64,000 nucleotides of DNA from contig JAQFVV010006311.1 in assembly GCA_028023455.1 (NCBI GenBank), positions 3,939,490 through 4,003,489 of the forward strand. The letters are read 5' to 3'. The position numbers and the translations under genes are program-made. How positions within the stretch are numbered: position 1 is the stretch's first letter; the number at the start of each line of letters is the position of its first letter. The stretch comes from Epiperipatus broadwayi. Lineage: Eukaryota; Onychophora; Udeonychophora; Euonychophora; Peripatidae. This document shows, in pieces, positions 25,071 through 34,203 of the stretch. Under the pieces are notes generated by a model. That model was given only the letters and a program-made list of their open reading frames with translations. It did not search any database and was not told where the DNA came from.

Positions 25071-25998
25071 CAAAAAAGAATTTTATTAACTAAATCAAAA
25101 AGAATACAATGACAAATCAATCTTTGGACTCGAGTCTATCTGTCAATTAGATTTGACAAATGGCCTGAGGCTGGTAACTGAAGATCTTGGGTTGCAAATT
25201 TTTACTTGACTAAGTCTACGCTAGCCCAGGATTCAATGTGTAGCCAGTCTGGTGCAAGAAGCCGGTCTCTATCATGAGTGCTTCTTAATAGTTTTAAGAA
25301 GGTATTGCTGACATTGTTATCTGCCTGTCCAAAGATGTACTTGCATCTGGTGAGCCAGACTGCAAAAGTGAGGAAAATGGATGTTCTGATGGTCAAAAAA
25401 ATGCCCATCTTGATGGCATTTTGAATGCAAAGCATGTTTCTATAATCTATTGAAACTTTTTGGCGGATGAAAGTTCTGAGTGGGTTAAGGAATGGGCAGT
25501 CATGAAGGAGATGGGTAATGGTTTCTTCAGCTGTTGAGCAAAGCTGACACTGTGGGTTGAGGTTGGCAAAACCTCTTTTATAGACCAGGAAGTGACTTGT
25601 GGGTAGGGAGGAGAGATTTAGTTTCAGAAGAAAATCTAAATGTTTGGATTCCAAAAACCATTTTTTAGATCTGAGAATTAGAAGTTTATTGTTTAGCCCC
25701 AGAGAATTCATAGATGGAGTAAGGTTTGGGTATTTAAATTTGTAAATTTGCCAGTAGGTTCTCTTTGATTCTAGGATAGTTTTCGATAGACCTATTGTTC
25801 CTGTTATATATATCCATAAATCTGACCATTTGCTGCAGAATGGTGGAGGTGTATCCGTTGGTGTTACTGGTAAAAATGTGTTCTGATCAGGGTGCTCATG
25901 ATATATTGTCCTCATGACTCCAATTGCTTTTTGTAGATAAAGCATGGAGACTGAATGAAGACCTAACCCATTCAGATCTTTGGGCATGTGTGCTTTTG
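25071..25998 (-). mobile_element. 5'-truncated non-LTR retrotransposon (LINE)
   Basis: Minus-strand insertion ending in an A-run after an AATAAA-like signal (plus-strand complement near 25064-25100). It is truncated at the 5' side within the reverse transcriptase thumb. It interrupts a repeat whose uninterrupted form is at 28254-28743, which defines both junctions. A-tail, 5' truncation and coding content together identify target-primed reverse transcription. Confidence 0.88.
25202..25987 (-). CDS. LINE reverse transcriptase C-terminal region (261 codons, intact frame)
   Basis: The frame encodes the end of a LINE open reading frame 2. Residues 6-25 (NGLGLHSVSMLYLQKAIGVM) match the GLGL-x-A segment after the reverse transcriptase fingers and palm. 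Residues 130-164 hold LPTSHFLVYKRG and a zinc-knuckle C-x2-C-x8-H-x4-C (C147, C150, H159, C164) typical of LINE C termini. The YxDD catalytic part is missing through 5' truncation, so it cannot act by itself. No stop or frameshift is seen in 261 codons, which suggests a fairly recent insertion. The same segment, decayed, occurs at 34907-35398. The clade (I/R1/CR1-like or other) is not resolved. Confidence 0.88.
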   Translation of the reverse strand: MPKDLNGLGLHSVSMLYLQKAIGVMRTIYHEHPDQNTFLPVTPTDTPPPFCSKWSDLWIYITGTIGLSKTILESKRTYWQIYKFKYPNLTPSMNSLGLNNKLLILRSKKWFLESKHLDFLLKLNLSSLPTSHFLVYKRGFANLNPQCQLCSTAEETITHLLHDCPFLNPLRTFIRQKVSIDYRNMLCIQNAIKMGIFLTIRTSIFLTFAVWLTRCKYIFGQADNNVSNTFLKLLRSTHDRDRLLAPDWLHIESWASVDLVK

Positions 25999-26019
25999 AT
26001 ATACTTATAGCATTTCAAT

Positions 26020-27060
26020 TTTAACATTATTCACAATACTTTATTTCTTTTAACTTTAGCACACATTTTATTTATTATAATATTATCTCTTTACATTCTA
26101 AATATATAATGTACCACCAAATATCTATATATAGCAACTCCTCAATTTCAGAATTTATAATTTCTAAAGTCTCACATAGTCTTTCAGATAACTCTTTCGA
26201 AAACCTCAGTGTCTTTCTGGTTCTTTGGGATCTACATGGGGTTATTTTCTTTTCAATGGTAATGTTCTTATGTACTCATTTGTTTATTTCAGGAAAGTTT
26301 GGTTTCTCTAGATAATATGGAATGACTGGCACTATATTCCGGTACACACAATTTTTTCTTTCCAATTTTTGATATGATTTACAAGTTTTTATGTGATTTT
26401 TCTTGTTCTGTTTCAACAACTACTATTTGCTTTGACTGATGTTCTTTAATTATGCCTTACACTCATTATTTTCTGAGAACATCTCTCAATCATACTTTTT
26501 CTCCATTTGCATACTGAAATTCTGTGCTGTTATTTTTGTTATGCAAAATTTTTGATCTGGGTGAATTAATGATAACTTTGTGAAAATTTCCATCTGAATA
26601 TCATCTCAGCTGGAGATTTACTTGTACTACTTTAATTATACCTTTCACCCAGTACTTTCCAAGAACATCTCTCAAACAGGCTTTTTGTTCTTCTGCATAC
26701 TGCAATTCTATGCTGTTGTTTTCATTATGCAAAAATTTTGATCTGGATAAATTAGTGATAATTTTATGCAGATTTTCCATCTGAATATCATCTTAGCAGG
26801 AGATTTACCTGTATTATTTGTCAGTGTACTTACTAATAATAATGAGCATTATTATGCACCACTCAAATCCTCTATATTTCATGTTAAATAATTATATTCA
26901 ATCTCTAATGGATGGTGTAAATGTCCATTGTTTGCTTACAGCTGTTAAGCATCCTTATTTCATATACCAGGTTCCAATGTAAGATTCCTATGTTTGCTTA
27001 TGGTTGGAACTCTTAACTGATCTTTACTCCACACCCCTGTTTGTCTTTCCAGATCAAGCA
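26020..27060 (-). pseudogene. Unidentified decayed coding region with a 62-codon tandem duplication
   Basis: On the minus strand, successive open stretches read like protein. From about 26380 to 26110 one frame gives ERKNCVYRNIVPVIPYYLEK, one stop, then about 50 codons including RSQRTRKTLRFSKELSERLC. Upstream, two copies of a 186-bp unit (26445-26630 and 26631-26823) encode variants of a segment with HKIITNLSRSKFLHNENNS and LRDVLGKYWVKGIIK. The period is exactly 62 codons, so the duplication kept frame. Further up is LLDLERQTGVWSKDQLRVP. Stops and shifts break it. I do not recognise the family; it sits between two direct repeats and could be the body of a retroelement. Confidence 0.55.
26445..26823 (-). 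repeat. 186-bp tandem duplication (two units)
   Basis: TTTAATTAT starts both units (26445 and 26631). AAGAACATCTCTCAA-CA, TTTTGATCTGG-T-AATTA and CCATCTGAATATCATCT recur in order. The units have diverged considerably. Confidence 0.85.
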
Positions 27061-27326
27061 ATTAATGTTTTGGGACTCTAAACTGTACAAACCTTGAACA
27101 TAATAAAATGAATTAAAATTATGCATCATTTTAATAAATGAAAGTTAGTAAAGTAACACCATATTCTTCCTTTTTCTTTATTCAACCAAAATAATATAAA
27201 AAAATCTCTGTTAAAACCTCACACTCTATTGTTGAAACTTTTATATTCAATTAACTTCGTTAATGGCTCTAGAATTCTATTATACTAATTAGAATAAAAA
27301 TTCTTTAAGTAACAGTTCATATTTAC

Positions 27327-27710
27327 CCTGATTGATCAGATGTTTCACTTTCATCAAGTAGGTACTGACCATATATATGACTTCAGTTTTGAGCTGCTGG
27401 CATAAATCATTTATTTTTGTCCACTGGCTCTCTTGACATAACCTCAACTAGCTTGTTGGAATAATCCTTTCTGTAATTGGCAATCATTCGAGAAGCTCCA
27501 GATGTGGCTGTGTGACATATTTCCCCAAGCGGAAAGTTTTTGATGTCCTCTATCTGGAGAACATTTTTTCTCATATGTCATAGCATCGGCCGGGACATGA
27601 ACCCACACCTGGCTGCAACCAACTACTTGCTTGCAAGGTGGGTGCGATGACCTCTCGGCTAACAATGCTTGATTGGAGAACATTTTCTTGGCACTGATTG
27701 TTGCACTATT
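27327..27710 (-). pseudogene. Unidentified pseudo-exon interrupted by a SINE
   Basis: Ignoring the SINE and one copy of its target duplication leaves about 265 nt on the minus strand, bounded by TGCTAAATAG before and a GTAAATATG donor after. It reads as sensible protein in one frame from the first codon (ENVLQIEDIKNFPLGEICHT, then NYRKDYSNKLVEVMSRE). It then needs a one-base shift to continue as QWTKINDLCQQLKTEVIYMV up to the donor. SINE, frameshift and a stop after the shift point mark it as non-functional. It lies in the large kinase intron on the same strand but does not fit the kinase splice phases. The protein family is unknown to me. Confidence 0.5.
27568..27673 (-). mobile_element. tRNA-derived SINE with 13-bp target duplication
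   Basis: A 106-bp insertion flanked by TGGAGAACATTTT at 27555-27567 and 27674-27686. On the minus strand it has an A-box-like TTAGCCGAGAGG and a B-box-like GGTTCATGTCC. Terminal segments AGCATTG and CGATGCT can pair like an acceptor stem, and it ends with a short A-rich tail. A second copy of the same sequence is on the plus strand at about 31150-31255. These are the marks of a pol III retroposon; the source tRNA is unclear. Confidence 0.85.
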
Positions 27711-28187
27711 TAGCAAAAGTTTTGGATTTTTTTAATAAAAGCAAAATCCACAATTTATGTTTTTTCACAAACCAAATTCACACTTTTCAGTTTATTTTTA
27801 GATACATTTTGACACTTCTAATTTCTGTCCTTTTATGTTTGCTGCATTTTTAATTAATGAAAAATTTCTTGCTCAATTAGCACAATAGGTAGACTTTAGC
27901 AATATTTTTAGTTACAAATAACTTTTTTTATCTTAAATTTAAACAATAGAATTAATTGCAACAAACCATAATTTTCCCCCAGCCCTTGTTTTTCCATAAA
28001 TTACAATAAAAAAACTTTTAATGAAAACAAAACTGAAGATCTAATTTTGTCTTGAGTTATAATAAATTAATGAAATGAAGAAATCCTGATTTCTTTGAGA
28101 TAACTTTAAAAGATTTTAAAGATAAATTATTAATTTAAAATATTTTTATAACTACAAACACTTTTATTAAAATAAAATATATGTGCA

Positions 28188-28190
<3 letters not shown>
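27711..28190. other. Intronic A+T-rich DNA
   Basis: Nothing recognised. Confidence 0.45.

Positions 28191-28226
<36 letters not shown>
28191..28226. repeat. (AT)n microsatellite
   Basis: An AT dinucleotide run next to the repeat copy at 28254-28743. Confidence 0.95.
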
Positions 28227-28230
<4 letters not shown>

Positions 28231-28253
28231 TGGCAGAAAATACTATCTCAATA

Positions 28254-28743
28254 CTTTACAATTTATATAATTACAGTTCAGTATTAAAATTACTACTTAC
28301 AAATACACAGCCATAAAGGCATAAATTAAAACAATAAAGCTGATGTGGCATATATGGTGCCTAGGTCCACTTTGCACCTTCAGTGGTGGATTTCACTGGT
28401 TCATTTTGCAGTCCTTCTTATAATTGGCAACATAGTATCTTCATGTAAACATGATTAGCTCCAATGATGATAGTGTATAAATAGACTGATTTGCCTTATC
28501 TGGGACATTTTATATCTCTCTCGGTGATATTGGAATGTTCTAAAATATAATTAATTATTATTGTTCCTTATCTTTTTAATTAATCATTTTCTAATACAGA
28601 AATGCTTATCAACATTTTATCTTTAACATTTGTAACTTCATAATACTTTATTTCTTCTGACTTTAGCACACATTTTATTTTTAATTATATTATTTCTTTA
28701 TATTCTACCATATATATGTAGCATTAAATATCTACATATAGCA
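28254..28743 (-). repeat. Interspersed repeat, uninterrupted copy (possible upstream LTR)
   Basis: Same sequence as 24730-25070 plus 25999-26136 without the LINE, in the same orientation. On the minus strand it begins TGCTATATGTAGATATTTAA, and the other copy begins TGCTATATATAGATATTT. A TG start is consistent with an LTR. The 3' edge is not clear. Confidence 0.75.
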
Positions 28744-30180
28744 TAGTAAAACAGTTTTATAAAATAATGACTTAATATACTGAAAAATTTAACTTATATG
28801 TTGTTATTCATTTAAACAGAAGGTATTATCAGGCTAACAAACAAAAGCTTGAGTAAATCTGTATAAAACATGGTAATATATTTACATTTGTAGTATAATT
28901 AAGATATTTTTCAACTATAAAGCCCAGCATATCCTAATTATTGAACTATAAATAAACTTAAAAAGTGAATATTCCGATTAACATAAATTGATCATCTGAA
29001 GGTGTTGCAATAATTGTAAAAACAATCTAAAACATGATTTAACTTGAGTTGTCATATATTATTATGATAATTTCATGGTTTTAAAAATATTAAACATTAT
29101 TAATGATTAAAATATCTTAATAAAATAACAGATATCAAGATATACAAAATTATAAACAGATAAGCAAAAGTGAGATAAAATTTCACATTAATTTGAACTT
29201 GTTCCAATAATACAATCAAAAATGTCAACATTAAGAAGTGTTCTTCTAAATAAATACGAAACACAAATACATTAACAATGTAATGTTATTTCTTGACAAT
29301 TAAAAATAATATCTTTTTTTTCCAAACAATCTTCCACAATAGGATTTTAAACTCTTTACAATCAAATTAGATGGAGTTTTAGATTTATAATATTATATAT
29401 GAAAAAGTTATTAACATTACTAGTGTTTTTGTTGATATTGTTATTACTGCTATCTTTTCTTCTAAAATCTGTCAAGATTAATAAAATGATTATACGTGTG
29501 TATTCAATCAATAAAAATCGTCTAGTTTAAAATTTACAAATCATAACCTTTATTTAAATAACCAAAGTTTTAAAATATCAGTATTCCTGTAAATATGTCC
29601 ACTGAGCTGTGAAAGGTTTTATGTATGAAATATAAAAAAATATTAAGTGTTCAAGGGAATGTTTAAAATCAAGTAACTTGAATATCATCAGAAATAGTGA
29701 TTAAATAGCATTTTATGTCCTGCTCGTTCGGAAAAATGCGAGAATAGTGACTGCCCAATATGGAAGAGACTAAACTAAAATTAATATTGCAAAAATGTCA
29801 ATTGATTGTGCTAAATATCTCAAAAACTCATTTCATTTTACATACTTGGAATTAAAAATCATTAATTTAAATTTATTTACTAATAATTAAAACAATAGTT
29901 TTGTACTGACTGTCCTCAATGTGTTGAGGGGAAAATAATTTTTATTCATTTACTAGATGATGAAGTTTGTTTTTGGTTTTAATATTACTGAAAATAACAG
30001 TAATAATTAATATCGAATACATTAAGCTATTTATACTACTACAAATCATTTTCAATTGAAGTGGGTTTGTATGCATCGGATAAGCTGTCTAATAATAAAT
30101 AGCATATTATCAAATTTTATGAAATTACATAAAAAGATGAAAAGATAGTTGGTTTGAAAAGTCGGCACGTATTTACTCAA
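28744..30180. other. Intronic A+T-rich DNA
   Basis: No gene or repeat boundary recognised. Confidence 0.45.
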
Positions 30181-31740
30181 AAGTTTAAATAATAAAAGAC
30201 AAATAAAGTGGGATTTGTTATATATAAAAATTGAAGAACAGCATTTGTGATTATTGATGATACATTACATAGAGTGTCTAGATTAATTATTCAAATTAAC
30301 GGAAGATTCAAATTGCAGACAATTCAGGTTAATGCATCAGCAAGAATTCATTGGGTTAAAAAGTAGAGAATTTTTATATAGTACTTTTAATTATGACAAA
30401 CAATATGAACTTGTGATGGGAACAATATTAAAATTGAAAAAATGATTGGAATATGAAAATGCTGTAGAAATTTTTAATCGTGGAGAGGAAATAAAAGACA
30501 GTAAGCAGACTTGTGGAATTTTCAGAAAACAAAAATCTGTATTATTAATTTTAACTTTTCGATAAATGTTAAACAAAAATGAACATAAACTCATCCTAAT
30601 AAAGATACAACAGAATTGGATATTTTGAGTAACAGAAATATTTATTTCAATATTGGAATGTTTTTAATACATTCAATGCACGAAGCTATTATCAAAGATT
30701 AATGAAAGATAATTCATATATTAAGGAAAAACTAAAAAATTAATAAAAAGACAATATTAATAAGTCATATTTCTCACTAACAGAAATTCTCCAACAAATA
30801 TTAATTAGAACTTTAATTAGATATTTTGAAATATTGACCGAGTTTGAAAATTAAATGTATCTGATATTAATAAGAAGGTAACTGATGTTTCACTAATAAC
30901 TACAATAAATTCTACAAAAAAAAAGCAATTCACCAGTAAATTTTCAACTGGGATAAGCAATAAATAAAAGAAAAGTAGAAGTATGAAAATAATAATTAGA
31001 ACTGTGTAAAACAGTACAAAATACTAAATAGTATAAAAGAAAATATAGTTGTGATATAACAGAGAAAGCTATAGAAGACTATACGTTTCAAAAATATATA
31101 ACTTCTTGTTATTGAAAGAAAAGTTATTTCAGCAATAATAATAAAAATTGTCAAGCGTTGTTAGCAGAGAGGTCATCGCAGCCGCCTTGCAAGTAAGTAG
31201 TTGGTTGCAGAAGGTTGTGGATTCGTGTCCCGGCCAATGCTATGACATGAAAAAAAATATTACTAAAATAAAAACGGTATCATAAAGTAATTTTACAAGT
31301 TTCCTAAAATAATCAGTAAAGTTCAATTTCAATATTTTCAGAATTGTCAAAAGGTTTATGTGAAGAGGTGAGATTCCAGCAGTTAATTATATGAAAAAAT
31401 ATAAGCTCCAGGAAATCATGGATATTTATTAATATCGTTGAAAAAGACTGCAAGACAAAAATAAAAATTGGTGGCAAAAATAAGATGTATCAAAAGATTG
31501 GAAGAATGCATTAGCAATAACAATATTTAAGATAGGTGAAAAACAAAATAGTAATAATTATAAATCTATCAGTTTCCTAAGAGTTTATACTAGATCATTA
31601 TCTAAATAGTAACAAAAGAACTAAATTAGGAATCAAACAAATTATATTATAAACTGTTTTTAGCCGGCTGGATTACATTCAAGCATTACAAAAAGTTATA
31701 GAAAAGTTCAATAACAATGATTTCTTATAATAATCGGCGC
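30181..31740 (+). pseudogene. RTE-like LINE relic (endonuclease and reverse transcriptase)
   Basis: Motifs appear in the order of an RTE-type LINE. At 30241-30366 HRVSRLIIQINGRFKLQTIQ matches the late part of an apurinic endonuclease (the usual R-V-x-I-R-x-x-L-Q-I-Q-x-YAPT region). At about 30470-30560 RGEEIKDSKQTCGIFRKQKS matches the segment before its last motif. KAPGNHGY near 31405 and KDWKNALAITIFKIGEK with NNYKSISFL (31492-31608) match the reverse transcriptase N-terminal motifs KAPGxDG and FKKGD-NYRPISLL. QALQKVIEKFNNNDFL (31672-31731) matches the segment before the first aspartate. Many stops and shifts are present, and a SINE sits in the middle. The element is dead. Confidence 0.85.
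31150..31255 (+). mobile_element. tRNA-derived SINE, second copy
   Basis: Matches the SINE at 27568-27673 on the opposite strand: CAAGCGTTGTTAGCAGAGAG, CCTTGCAAGTAAGTAGTTGG, and the end CCCGGCCAATGCTATGACAT, followed by AAAAAAAATA. The A box is TTAGCAGAGAGG and the B box GGATTCGTGTCC. A clear target duplication was not found. It lies inside the RTE-like relic and so postdates it. Confidence 0.82.
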
Positions 31741-32639
31741 ATCATATATTTTATTTTGGCCAATTTTAATCGCATAGATGGTACCCATCATTTCCAGACA
31801 TTTTTCCTTAGTTGAAAAAAAAATGAAAATCTTAAAGATGAATCATAAACATCAATGAGTATTATAATATAAATTATAATAAGATGTCAAGTTGACATCA
31901 TATGTATATATTTTGAAATGAATATTCCCGCTATTTTTTTAAGTTAATCCACAGAAAATTCCAAATAAAAGGAAGTATTTGTACTGTGCTTCTTTAAGAA
32001 AAGTATCTTTCTTAGTTTCTAATAAAATCTTAACGTGCATTTATTAAAAAAAAATACCATAATTCATTTAAGAAATAGGAATTTTATAACACTGTTTAAA
32101 GTCAACTAAGAAACAGACAACAAATAAATATATGAGTATTGGATACTAATGTAGGTTTAATTCAGAGCGTTTCTGATCATTTGTTAGAAAATATATGAGT
32201 ATAAAATATAATCTAGCAATTAGTTCAAGAGTTTCCAATCAATAATTTTAAAAATTAGATGTTTTTAATACAGGAAAAAGAGCCTAAATAAGTTCTTATA
32301 ACAACTGCTGATTTTAAAGCTTAATGATTTGGTGGACATGAACATTACTGATAGGTATTTTATTATCGATAAAATAGCCCTAAACAAAAAAAACAATAAT
32401 TATGGATATGATATGATACCACTCTAAACAAAAAAAAAAAAACATTTTAAATATCTCTTTACAACAAGATATGTTTCTTGATTAATATAAAATTTTCAAA
32501 GTTCAAATAACATAACATTAAAAATTTAAACCTTAATTTTATATTATTCATAATTAGAAAATAATTTGAAAAATGTCAGTAAAATATAATAATAAATATT
32601 TTGGTTAAGTGTATATAAATATATCACTTGAATTTATAT
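31741..32639. other. Decayed DNA between two LINE relics
   Basis: A+T-rich, with no motif I can assign. It may hold the rest of the RTE-like element beyond recognition. Confidence 0.4.
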
Positions 32640-33235
32640 AAGGTAGATGCAATGACAGCAATTTAATACATATTGAAGATATTCATATATTCCATTGGCA
32701 TCCAATTGCAATTCAATTATTTATTTTAGTTTAAAAAAAGCCTTTGATAAAATAGATCACTATACTTTTGGATTACAAATTGCATTTCATTGATTTATCT
32801 CCTCATTTCTACAGTAGTTTGATTCTTATCTTTAAATGATCCAATTGTATATCTCAAAGAATTATAAAATATTATTAATATTCATGCATAACTGGAGTTT
32901 TTCTTTGCTATTTCCATTTTGTAAACTGCTAATCACATGATGTTTTTGATTTTTTATGTAAATTAAATTTAGTATTTGAATGCAATGCAGTATATTATTA
33001 GCAAGCCTCTGATATACCACTCAATCATGAAGATATGCATTTCGGACCGACATGGATTACACACCTTTTCCCCTTTCCATTTCCCATTCCCTTTTCACAT
33101 GTATCCTTCCCCTCTTACCATGTTGCTCCCGAAATTTCAATTTATTTTATAATCACTCCTTTGCAAACCTTTTCTAACTGTATCTGTATCTGTTTTTTTT
33201 TTTTTTTTTTATGAATAAACGTTCATCACTGAGAA
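32640..33235 (+). pseudogene. Second LINE relic (reverse transcriptase fragment and 3' region)
   Basis: At 32722-32790 one frame reads FSLKKAFDKIDHYTFGLQIA, the DLxKAFDxIDH motif with the first catalytic aspartate region of LINE reverse transcriptases. Shortly after come FDSYL and QLYISKN, as in the WF-x-SYL-x-R-Q segment. Stops interrupt it. The block 33010-33215 is richer in C and T (CCTTTTCCCCTTTCC...) and ends with a long T-run and AATAAACG, so it may be the element's 3' untranslated part. The motif style differs from the RTE-like relic upstream, so this is probably a separate insertion. Confidence 0.7.
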
Positions 33236-34055
33236 AAAAATTTTTTTTAGTTCTGTAATGACATCATATTGTATCGATGTAGTTAAGTTTTATGACTGCA
33301 AAATTTTCAACTTAGATAAATGATTCAAGTTTGATAATTGAAAAATGCTAATGAGAAAAATGCTGAAAAATTATGAGCTTTATCTTTTTTTTTTGAAAAA
33401 TTAATTAATAACTGCAAAAATATTGCTTCAGAAAATATTTTATGAAAAGATTATTTTAGACATTTAGATATTATATCTATACTAATTAAATATTAAGCAT
33501 ATTTAAAATATCATTTTTAAAATATGAATAAGAGAGTGACAAATTGTAAATATGGGGCTAAATACATGTAAATATTTAACATATTTAGAATATCATTTCT
33601 AAAATCTACAAAATTATGAGTATGATAGTAAAAAAATTAGATAAATACTTGTACACATTATTTGCGAAGTTAATTATATCGATTAAAACTTTTCCTCTTT
33701 GGTTTGGAACTCAATAATTTAAGATTTTCTAAATATTCCCGAGATATATTGCTTAAAAAAGAACAATCTTGAATAATAATTTTCATATAAAAAATACTTT
33801 AAATCTAGTGTACATAAAAATAAAAACATATTATGAGAAATTAACAAACTTATTATATCAAAATTTTAAAATGACTTGTTAAAAATTTGATTCTGATAAG
33901 GCCGCTCATATTTTATATGTGTTTCAGTATTTTAATTACTTTTTGACTAAATAAAAGATTTTAAATTTTCTTATTAAAAATATTCCAGAAAATGAATAAC
34001 GATTGAAATATTACAAGTCGCATTTTTCCTTGAATGTAATATCTATTAAAAACTT
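33236..34055. other. Intronic A+T-rich DNA
   Basis: Nothing recognised. Confidence 0.45.

Positions 34056-34203
<148 letters not shown>

Larger units (their letters stand above)
24730..26136 (-). repeat. Interspersed repeat copy, split by a LINE (possible downstream LTR)
   Basis: The segments 24730-25070 and about 25999-26136 together match 28254-28743 along their whole length (TTACAGTTCAGTAT, GGCATATATGGT, TTCTTA-A-T-GGCAA, ATTATTATTGTTCCTTATCT, TAGCACACATTTTATTT). The 0.9-kb LINE between them is absent from the other copy, so the LINE inserted later. The two copies are direct repeats around a minus-strand coding relic, which would fit a pair of LTRs of about 480-490 bp. No primer-binding site was found, so this is only a possibility. 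Confidence 0.7.
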
